A DNA stretch of 5,815 nucleotides, from the NCBI GenBank assembly GCA_947169005.1, contig CAMVOG010000154.1:1-5815 (forward strand), in the 5' to 3' direction. The number at the start of each line of letters is the position of its first letter. Position 1 is the first letter of the stretch. Below are positions 1 through 4,811 of this stretch, in pieces. The notes under the pieces are model-generated. The model made no database searches, was not told the DNA's origin, and was given only the letters and a program-made list of their open reading frames with translations. Position numbers and translations under genes: made by a program. Source of the DNA: an uncultured Clostridia bacterium. Its GTDB lineage: Bacteria; Bacillota; Clostridia; Oscillospirales; Oscillospiraceae.

Positions 1-65
1 CCATTCCTCAATTCCTTGCATCTGGGGCTTGACTTTTAATAGTTAGTCTTTCATTCGGCCCATTT

Positions 66-111
66 TATGCGGGGTGGGATCGCTTCGTGCGTCCCCGCCC
101 CGCATATTTTT
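66..111 (+). terminator. Intrinsic terminator or leader attenuator upstream of phosphoketolase
   Basis: A perfect 9-bp outer stem, TATGCGGGG (66-74) with CCCCGCATA (98-106), continues inward through a U-G pair, three G-C pairs, one bulged C and a small CGC/GCG tip. It is followed directly by five T's (107-111). This is the form of a Rho-independent terminator on the + strand. Most simply it ends a gene lying to the left of the window. The alternative is an attenuator in the phosphoketolase leader. I found no convincing promoter between it and the ribosome binding site at 142-150, and the best -10-like box (TTTAAT, 35-40) lies upstream of the hairpin but has no good -35. The 65 bases before the hairpin are AT-rich and hold no recognisable gene. 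Confidence 0.7.
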
Positions 112-141
112 GCGCCTTGCCCGGGATACTATGGAAAATGG

Positions 142-150
142 AAGGAGGAG
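142..150 (+). promoter_or_regulatory. Ribosome binding site that fixes the phosphoketolase start
   Basis: AAGGAGGAG ends five bases before the ATG at 156, a near-perfect Shine-Dalgarno match at the right distance. It decides between three in-frame ATGs. The one at 138 lies immediately upstream of and overlaps the site, and the one at 87 would add residues encoded by the upstream hairpin, so 156 is preferred. Confidence 0.85.
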
Positions 151-155
151 CCGAA

Positions 156-2552
156 ATGTACGAGGAAAAACTGCGCCTCTGCGGGGAGAGGGCCGACGAA
201 GAGACCCTGCGGGGGCTTAACGCCTGGTGGCGGGCCGCCAATTACCTCTCCGCCTGCCAGCTCTATCTGCTGGATAACCCGCTCCTGCGAGAGCCCCTGC
301 GCCCGGAGCATATCAAAAAGAAGATCGTGGGCCACTGGGGCACCGTGCCGGGGCAGAACTTCATCTACGCCCATCTGAACAGGGTCATCAAAAAGTACGA
401 CCTGGATATGATCTACCTCTCCGGCCCCGGTCACGGGGGCAACGCCCTGGTGGCGAACACCTACCTGGAGGGGACCTACTCGGAGCTGTACCCGGACGTG
501 AGCATGGACGAGGAGGGCCTGAAGCGCCTGTTCCGGCAGTTTTCTTTCCCCGGCGGCATCCAGTCCCACGCCGCGCCGGAGACTCCCGGCTCTATCCACG
601 AGGGGGGCGAGCTGGGCTATTCCCTGGCCCACGCCTGCGGGGCCATCTTTGACAACCGGGAGCTGATCGCCGCCTGCGTGGTGGGGGACGGGGAGGCGGA
701 GACGGGGCCCCTGGCGGCCTCCTGGCTCTCCGGGCGTTTTCTGGACCCCAGACGGGACGGGACGGTGCTGCCCATCCTCCATCTGAACGGCTACAAGATC
801 GCGGGGCCCACGGTCCTCTCCCGCATGCCCCGGGACGATCTGCGGGACTATCTCCACGGCGCGGGCTGGGAGCCGCTCTTTGTGGAGGGGGAGGAGCCCA
901 TGGCCATGCACCGGCTCATGGCCGACGCCCTGGACGAGGCCCTGCGCGGCGTCTTCACCATCAAGGCCGCGGCGGAACGGGGCGAAAAACTGAGAAATAT
1001 CCGCTGGCCAATGCTGGTGCTGCGGACGCCCAAGGGCTGGACCGGGCCCCGGGAGGTGGACGGCAAGGCCGTGGAGGGCAGCTTTCGGGCCCACCAGGTC
1101 CCCGTCAGCGCCGACAGCCCGGAGCATCTGCGGCTCATCGAGAGCTGGCTGAAAAGCTATCGGCCCAAGGAGCTGTTCGACGACGCGGGCCGCGTGCTGC
1201 CCGCCATCCGGGCCATGGCCCCGGCGGGGGAGCGTCGCATGGGGGCTAATCCCCACGCCAACGGCGGCGCCCTGCTGAAGGCCCTGCGGCTGCCGGATTT
1301 CCGCCGCTATGCCGTGGAGGTGCCCGCTCCCGGAGCATTGGAGGCCCAGGACACGGCGGAGCTGGGGGCCTTCGTGCGGGACGTGATGCGCCTCAACCGG
1401 GAGGCGCGGAACTTCCGTGTCTTCGGCCCGGACGAGACCCAGTCCAATCGCCTGGGCAGGGTTTTTGAGGAGACCAACCGCTGCTGGGAGGGGGAGATCG
1501 CCCCCAACGACGAGAATCTGGCCCCGGACGGGCGGGTCATGGACGCCCTGCTTTCCGAGCATCTTTGCCAGGGCTGGCTGGAGGGCTATCTGCTGACGGG
1601 GCGGCACGGCTTTTTCAACAGCTACGAGGCCTTCATCCGCATCGTGGACTCCATGGCCGCCCAGCACGCCAAGTGGCTGAAGGTCTGCCGACAGATCCCC
1701 TGGCGGCGCAGCATCGCCTCCCTTAACTATCTGCTGGTCTCCAACGTGTGGCAGCAGGACCACAACGGCTTCACCCACCAGGACCCCGGCTTCCTGGACC
1801 ACATTGCCAACAAAAAGGCGGACGTGGTGCGCATCTATCTGCCCCCGGACGCCAACTGCCTGCTGTCCACCTTCGATCACTGCCTGCGCAGCCGGGACTA
1901 TATCAACGTGGTGGTGGCCTCCAAGCACCCGCGCCCCCAGTGGCTGACGATGGAGGAGGCCGTCGTTCACTGCACCCAGGGCGTGGGCGTATGGACCTGG
2001 GCCTCCACGGACGCAGGGCAGGAGCCGGACGCGGTGCTGGCCTGCTGCGGCGAAACGCCCACTTTAGAGGCCCTGGCCGCGGCGGACATCCTGCGCCGGG
2101 AGCTGCCGGAGCTGCGCCTGCGGCTGGTAAACGTGGTGGACCTCATGCGGCTCCAGCCCGCTGAGGAGCATCCCCACGGGCTCACGGACGAGGCCTATGA
2201 CGATCTCTTCACGGCGGACAAGCCCATCGTTTTCGTTTTCCACGGCTACGCCAAGCTGATCCATGAGCTGACCTACCGCCGCAGAAACCGGGACCTCCAC
2301 GTGCTGGGCTACAAGGAGGAGGGGACCATCACCACCCCCTTTGACATGCGGGTGCAGAACGACATTGACCGCTTTCACCTGGTCATCGACCTGGTCCGCC
2401 GTGTCCCCCGCCTGCGGGAGCGGGGCGCCCATCTGATCCAGCAGATGCGCAACAAGCTGGTGGAGCATAAGCAGTATATCTATCGGGTGGGGGAGGACTT
2501 GCCGGAGGTCAAAAACTGGAAGTGGGGAGAACAGGCAACAGGGAACAGGTAA
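156..2552 (+). CDS. xfp: Phosphoketolase (xylulose-5-phosphate / fructose-6-phosphate)
   Basis: This cytosolic thiamine-diphosphate enzyme cleaves xylulose 5-phosphate, and in some members fructose 6-phosphate, with inorganic phosphate to give acetyl phosphate plus glyceraldehyde 3-phosphate or erythrose 4-phosphate. The predicted 798 residues match the usual family length of about 790-830. Visible family blocks are GHWGT (59-63), SGPGHGGN (89-96), QSHAAPETPGS (136-146), the signature EGGELGY (149-155), the cofactor/metal motif GDGEAETGP (177-185) with N211, FGPDETQSNRL (423-433), LTGRHGFFNSYEAF (480-493) and QDHNGFTHQDPG (534-545). The histidines in the first three blocks correspond to known active-site positions. 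The ATG at 156 is chosen for its ribosome binding site at 142-150. The protein seems complete through WKW (788-790). The last residues, from about Q793 (QATGNR), and the TAA stop are encoded by the 7-bp repeat array. Substrate preference cannot be read from sequence. No ackA or pta is adjacent, and no confident promoter was found. Confidence 0.96.
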   Translation: MYEEKLRLCGERADEETLRGLNAWWRAANYLSACQLYLLDNPLLREPLRPEHIKKKIVGHWGTVPGQNFIYAHLNRVIKKYDLDMIYLSGPGHGGNALVANTYLEGTYSELYPDVSMDEEGLKRLFRQFSFPGGIQSHAAPETPGSIHEGGELGYSLAHACGAIFDNRELIAACVVGDGEAETGPLAASWLSGRFLDPRRDGTVLPILHLNGYKIAGPTVLSRMPRDDLRDYLHGAGWEPLFVEGEEPMAMHRLMADALDEALRGVFTIKAAAERGEKLRNIRWPMLVLRTPKGWTGPREVDGKAVEGSFRAHQVPVSADSPEHLRLIESWLKSYRPKELFDDAGRVLPAIRAMAPAGERRMGANPHANGGALLKALRLPDFRRYAVEVPAPGALEAQDTAELGAFVRDVMRLNREARNFRVFGPDETQSNRLGRVFEETNRCWEGEIAPNDENLAPDGRVMDALLSEHLCQGWLEGYLLTGRHGFFNSYEAFIRIVDSMAAQHAKWLKVCRQIPWRRSIASLNYLLVSNVWQQDHNGFTHQDPGFLDHIANKKADVVRIYLPPDANCLLSTFDHCLRSRDYINVVVASKHPRPQWLTMEEAVVHCTQGVGVWTWASTDAGQEPDAVLACCGETPTLEALAAADILRRELPELRLRLVNVVDLMRLQPAEEHPHGLTDEAYDDLFTADKPIVFVFHGYAKLIHELTYRRRNRDLHVLGYKEEGTITTPFDMRVQNDIDRFHLVIDLVRRVPRLRERGAHLIQQMRNKLVEHKQYIYRVGEDLPEVKNWKWGEQATGNR

Positions 2553-2600
2553 CAGGCAACAGGGGACAGGCAACAAGTAACAGGGAACAGGCAACAAAGG
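2531..2600 (+). repeat. Tandem heptamer array, consensus ACAGGSA, overlapping the end of xfp
   Basis: Nine contiguous 7-bp units run from 2531 to 2593: ACAGGCA, ACAGGGA, ACAGGTA, ACAGGCA, ACAGGGG, ACAGGCA, ACAAGTA, ACAGGGA, ACAGGCA. A decayed tenth unit (ACAAAGG) ends at 2600. Variation is concentrated at the sixth base. The first three units lie in the phosphoketolase frame, and the T of the third unit creates its TAA stop. Similar short tandem heptamers are known as STRR elements in cyanobacteria. Whether this one is related is unknown. It carries no gene of its own, and the open frames crossing it are low-complexity translations of the repeat. Confidence 0.93.
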
Positions 2601-2637
2601 AAACCAGACTGTTGCCTGTTCCCTGAGCCCTGTTGCC
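2581..2637. repeat. Long palindrome formed by direct and inverted heptamers
   Basis: CAGGGAACAGGCAACA (2581-2596) is perfectly complementary to TGTTGCCTGTTCCCTG (2610-2625), with a 13-base spacer (2597-2609). The right side consists of four inverted heptamers (TGTTGCC, TGTTCCC, TGAGCCC, TGTTGCC, 2610-2637). CCCTGTTGCC at 2628-2637 can also pair with either of two GGCAACAGGG copies (2534-2543 and 2555-2564), so several alternative hairpins are possible. No continuous T-run follows, so it is not a standard intrinsic terminator. It could still block RNA decay or act as a REP-like structure at the 3' end of the xfp transcript. Confidence 0.88.
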
Positions 2638-2645
2638 TTGTCTTA

Positions 2646-2674
2646 TTGACACCCCGGCCCGTTCATTGTAGAAT
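2646..2674 (+). promoter_or_regulatory. Sigma-A promoter of the chrA pair
   Basis: A perfect -35 box TTGACA (2646-2651), a 17-base spacer and a -10 box TAGAAT (2669-2674, five of six consensus bases) place transcription start near 2681. The -35 begins only nine bases after the last inverted heptamer, so the chrA genes have their own promoter independent of xfp. A ribosome binding site GAGGTGA (2684-2690) lies seven bases before the ATG at 2698, giving a very short leader of about 17 bases. Confidence 0.85.
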
Positions 2675-2697
2675 AGACGGGTCGAGGTGATCCTTTT

Positions 2698-3243
2698 ATG
2701 AAGCTGCTTTTGGACCTCTTTCTGACCTTCGCCCGCATCGGCGTGCTGACCTTCGGGGGCGGCTACGCCATGCTGCCCATCATCCAGCGGGAGGTCGTGG
2801 AAAAGAAAAAATGGGCCACCGAGGAGGAGGTCATGGACTATTACGCCATCGGCCAATGCACCCCCGGGGTCATCGCCGTGAATACGGCCACCTTTATTGG
2901 GCGCAAGCACGCGGGCATCCCGGGCGGCATCCTGGCGACCCTGGGCGTCGTGTTCCCGTCTCTGGTCATTATTACGGTCATTGCTGCCTTTATTGCCAAC
3001 TTCGCGGACCTGCCCATCGTGAAAAACGCCTTTGCGGGCATTCGGGCCTGCGTCTGCGTCCTGATTGCCAACGCGGTGGTGAAGCTGTGGAAAAAGGCCG
3101 TTATCGACCTGCCGACGCTGCTCGTTTTTCTCGTCGTCTTCGTCGCCTCCGTTCTTACGCCCCTCTCTCCGGTGGTCTACGTGCTGCTGGCGGCGGGGGC
3201 CGGCATCCTCATCAAAACGCTGGGGGGAGGGAAGAAGGCATGA
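2698..3243 (+). CDS. chrA: Short-chain ChrA-type transporter, first half-subunit
   Basis: This 181-residue membrane protein is a single ChrA domain (chromate ion transporter, CHR family). Long-chain members fuse two such domains in about 400 residues. Short-chain members come as adjacent gene pairs of about 180-200 residues, as here. The amino-terminal motif FGGGYAMLP (19-27), the motif GQCTPGVIAVNTATFIG (52-68) and GIPGG (73-77) are the conserved ChrA blocks. Hydrophobic segments fall at roughly 5-20, 78-100, 110-130, 139-155 and 157-174. The start has GAGGTGA seven bases upstream. Its stop overlaps the start of the second subunit, which suggests translational coupling and a two-protein transporter. 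Some short-chain pairs confer chromate efflux, but the natural substrate in anaerobes is uncertain, and no chrB-like regulator is visible in the window. Confidence 0.92.
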   Translation: MKLLLDLFLTFARIGVLTFGGGYAMLPIIQREVVEKKKWATEEEVMDYYAIGQCTPGVIAVNTATFIGRKHAGIPGGILATLGVVFPSLVIITVIAAFIANFADLPIVKNAFAGIRACVCVLIANAVVKLWKKAVIDLPTLLVFLVVFVASVLTPLSPVVYVLLAAGAGILIKTLGGGKKA

Positions 3244-3824
3244 TCCTCCTGCAGCTTTTCTGGGAGTTTTTCAAGACGGGGCTCTTCTCCGTGGGCGGCG
3301 GCATGGCTACGATCCCCTTTCTCAGCGCCATCGCGGAGAAAACGGGCTGGTTTACCTCCGGGCAGCTGGCGGACATGATCGCTGTGTCCGAGTCCACCCC
3401 CGGCCCCATCGGCGTGAATATGGCCACTTACGTTGGCTTCACTACGGCGGGCATTCCCGGCGCGGTGGTGGCGACGGTGGGGCTCGTGACCCCCAGCGTC
3501 ATCGTGATCCTCGTCATTGCCCGCTTCCTCACCAAATTCCGGAACAACCGCTTTGTGGACGCGGCCTTTTACGGGCTGCGCCCCGCCTCCGCCGCCCTCA
3601 TCGCCGCGGCGGGCGTACTGGTGCTGCGGCTCTCTCTGCTGAACGAGACCGCTTACGCGGCGGGGGAAGGCTTCCTTGCCCTCTTCAACTGGAAGGCCAT
3701 CGCCCTGGCGGCGCTGATCTTCGTGCTGACGAACTTCGTGAAGCCCGCGAAGAAGCTGCACCCCGTCTTCTTCATCCTCGGCGCGGCGGTTGTGGGCGCG
3801 GTGTTCCACTTCGGAGGGGCGTAA
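3240..3824 (+). CDS. chrA: Short-chain ChrA-type transporter, second half-subunit
   Basis: This 194-residue partner of the preceding ChrA protein starts at the ATG of an ATGA overlap with the upstream stop. GGAGG (3226-3230) lies nine bases before the start, inside the upstream gene. The same blocks recur: VGGGMATIPF (18-27), SESTPGPIGVNMATYVG (50-66) and GIPGA (71-75). Hydrophobic stretches follow at about 76-97, 106-130, 151-165 and 175-190. The TPGPI version of the second motif is closer to the family norm than TPGVI in the first subunit, so the two copies have diverged and probably play non-identical roles in a heterodimer. A longer frame starting at 2811 reads out of frame through the first subunit and is not used. 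There is no clear terminator after the stop. Confidence 0.92.
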   Translation: MILLQLFWEFFKTGLFSVGGGMATIPFLSAIAEKTGWFTSGQLADMIAVSESTPGPIGVNMATYVGFTTAGIPGAVVATVGLVTPSVIVILVIARFLTKFRNNRFVDAAFYGLRPASAALIAAAGVLVLRLSLLNETAYAAGEGFLALFNWKAIALAALIFVLTNFVKPAKKLHPVFFILGAAVVGAVFHFGGA

Positions 3825-3833
3825 AGAAAACAG

Positions 3834-3862
3834 TTTACGGCTCGCCGCTTTTATGATATAAT
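3834..3862 (+). promoter_or_regulatory. Extended -10 promoter of the Uma2-family gene
   Basis: TTTACG (3834-3839, four of six -35 consensus bases) is followed by a 17-base spacer and a perfect TATAAT (3857-3862). A TG at 3854-3855, one base before the -10, makes it an extended -10 promoter and compensates for the imperfect -35. Transcription should begin around 3869, at or just before the ribosome binding site AAAGGAG (3869-3875). The leader is therefore almost absent, and the exact start point matters for translation. Confidence 0.75.
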
Positions 3863-3883
3863 CCGTTCAAAGGAGTGATTGCA

Positions 3884-4513
3884 ATGGCGATGCCCGCGGA
3901 AGAAACGGCCTATACCTTTGCCGACCTGCTCACCTGGCCGGAGGGGGAGCGCTATGAGCTGATCGACGGCGTGCCCTATATGCAGGCCGCGCCATCGAGA
4001 GAGCATCAGACGATTTCCGGCGCGCTTTTCCTACAGATCGGGAATTACCTGGCCGATAAGCCCTGCCAGGTCTACGCTGCTCCCTTCGGCGTGCGGCTCT
4101 TCGCGGAGGCGGAGGATAAGCCCGAGGACGTGGAGGACTATTTTGAGCCAGACCTCACCGTGGTCTGCGACCCGGAGAAGCTGGACGACAGGGGCTGCCA
4201 CGGGGCGCCGGACTGGATCATCGAAATTCTGTCCCCCTCCTCCCGGAGGCATGACCTCTTTGTCAAATACAAGCTCTATGAGAAGGCCGGGGTGCGGGAA
4301 TACTGGACGGTGGACCCGATGAATCGCTCCGTGCAGGTCTTTGTGCTGGAAAACGGCTTTTTCCGGAACAAGGCTTACCAGGAGGGCCCCGGTAAGCTGG
4401 TTCCCGCCGTGTTCCCGGAGCTGGAGATCGACGTGGCCGCCTTTTTCCCCACTGGCCCCGAGAAAAAGGAAATCCGCCGCAAACCTGTGAATCCCGGCGA
4501 AATTGAGCCTTGA
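3884..4513 (+). CDS. Uma2-family (DUF820) putative PD-(D/E)XK nuclease
   Basis: The predicted protein has 209 residues, close to the usual 180-210 for this family, whose fold is that of restriction-type endonucleases but whose cellular role is not established. Visible landmarks are YELIDGVPYM (24-33), REHQ with H41, the catalytic-type aspartate in EPDLTVV (D90), IIEILSPSS with E114, and a lysine in VKYKLYEKAG (K130). Together D90, E114 and K130 fit the PD-(D/E)XK pattern. REYWTVDP (138-145) is also typical. The ATG at 3884 is chosen because AAAGGAG (3869-3875) lies eight bases upstream. A GTG at 3875 overlaps that site and is rejected. The charged, lysine- and proline-rich tail after about residue 190 is probably unstructured. 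No partner methylase, antitoxin or transposase is adjacent, so it appears to be a solitary gene with its own promoter. Confidence 0.9.
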   Translation: MAMPAEETAYTFADLLTWPEGERYELIDGVPYMQAAPSREHQTISGALFLQIGNYLADKPCQVYAAPFGVRLFAEAEDKPEDVEDYFEPDLTVVCDPEKLDDRGCHGAPDWIIEILSPSSRRHDLFVKYKLYEKAGVREYWTVDPMNRSVQVFVLENGFFRNKAYQEGPGKLVPAVFPELEIDVAAFFPTGPEKKEIRRKPVNPGEIEP

Positions 4514-4538
4514 CAAACGGCGGCGGCTGGTCTACAAT
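4510..4538 (+). promoter_or_regulatory. Sigma-A promoter of the valS T-box leader
   Basis: A perfect TTGACA (4510-4515), a 17-base spacer and TACAAT (4533-4538, five of six) form a strong promoter with transcription start near 4545. The TGA stop of the upstream Uma2 gene (4511-4513) is the middle of the -35 hexamer, so the two units share bases with no intergenic terminator between them. Confidence 0.88.
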
Positions 4539-4544
4539 ATTTGC

Positions 4545-4797
4545 AATATGTTTCAAGGCCATATGCCGGAGCCGGACGCGGTCCGGGCACAGCAGAGAGG
4601 AGACGGTCGGTGCGAGTCTCCGTGCCCCGCGGAAGGGGTCGCCGGTATGCCTCGGGAGGAAAGCCCGCTTTGCGGGGGAGTAGAGCCCGGCGGGTGCGCC
4701 CGTTACAGCGCGCGTGAGTGCGGGCCCCGGCCCGAATTCAGGTGGTAACACGGACAAAATCGTTCGCCCTGAGCTTTTGCTCAGGGCGTATTTCTTT
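4545..4797 (+). promoter_or_regulatory. T-box riboswitch (tRNA-Val sensing) leader of valS
   Basis: The leader RNA binds uncharged tRNA-Val and then lets transcription continue into valS. The conserved T-box sequence AGGTGGTAACACGG is at 4740-4753. Its UGGU bulge (4743-4746) can pair with the tRNA ACCA end, which fits the A discriminator of tRNA-Val. The Stem I tip is clear: AG-bulge AGCAGAGA (4591-4598), helix GGAGAC/GUCUCC (4599-4604 with 4616-4621) and loop GGUCGGUGCGA (4605-4615). GGGCAC (4585-4590) pairs with GUGCCC (4622-4627) below it. The best specifier is GUC (4638-4640), just after GAA (4632-4634) on the 3' side of Stem I. Other elements are a hairpin at 4664-4676, a Stem II-type CGGG/CCCG element followed by GTTACAG (4691-4708), and Stem III at 4721-4734. 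UCAGG (4738-4742) pairs with CCUGA (4768-4772) in the antiterminator, competing with the terminator. The family call is firm; the specifier is an inference. Confidence 0.9.
4765..4797 (+). terminator. T-box-controlled intrinsic terminator before valS
   Basis: A perfect 10-bp stem, CGCCCTGAGC (4765-4774) with GCTCAGGGCG (4779-4788), closes a TTTT loop and is followed by the T-rich TATTTCTTT (4789-4797). Its 5' arm shares CCTGA (4768-4772) with the antiterminator helix, so the two structures exclude each other. It should form when tRNA-Val is charged and stop transcription before the valS ribosome binding site. Confidence 0.92.
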
Positions 4798-4811
4798 AAG
4801 GAGGAAAAACC

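Noticed and set aside
1..65. Promoter with TTGACT at 29-34
   Set aside because: No acceptable -10 lies 16-18 bases downstream. TTTAAT at 35-40 has no matching -35, so no promoter is annotated here.
87..155. N-terminal extension of phosphoketolase from the ATG at 87 or at 138
   Set aside because: The extension would be encoded by the terminator-like hairpin and the ribosome binding site itself. The ATG at 156 has AAGGAGGAG at ideal distance, and the protein then matches family length.
129..1970. 613-codon open frame on the minus strand across phosphoketolase
   Set aside because: It is antisense to a clearly recognisable, full-length enzyme. Its translation is compositionally biased (P, G, H, V, Q) with no domain, as expected from the complement of GC-rich codons.
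2531..2637. CRISPR-like array
   Set aside because: Units are 7 bp and contiguous with no spacers, and no cas genes are present.
2064..2910. Minus-strand frames crossing the heptamer array, translating to LLPVTCSLLPV-type repeats
   Set aside because: The repetitive peptide is only the translation of 7-bp units, which give a 7-residue period. The flanks are antisense to xfp and chrA.
2811..3239. N-terminal extension of the second ChrA protein from 2811
   Set aside because: It would be read out of frame through the first ChrA gene and gives an R/G/H-rich sequence with no membrane character. The ATG at 3240 starts right at the conserved domain.
3839..3853. Terminator after the ChrA pair (CGGCTCGCCG then CTTTTAT)
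   Set aside because: The stem would be four pairs with a two-base loop, which is too small to form. The T's belong to the uma2 promoter spacer.
3875..3883. GTG start for the Uma2 gene at 3875
   Set aside because: Its first base is the last base of the AAAGGAG ribosome binding site. The ATG at 3884 has correct spacing.
4503..4748. 81-codon + strand frame between uma2 and valS
   Set aside because: It lies within the promoter and T-box RNA structure, starts without a Shine-Dalgarno and has no protein-like composition.
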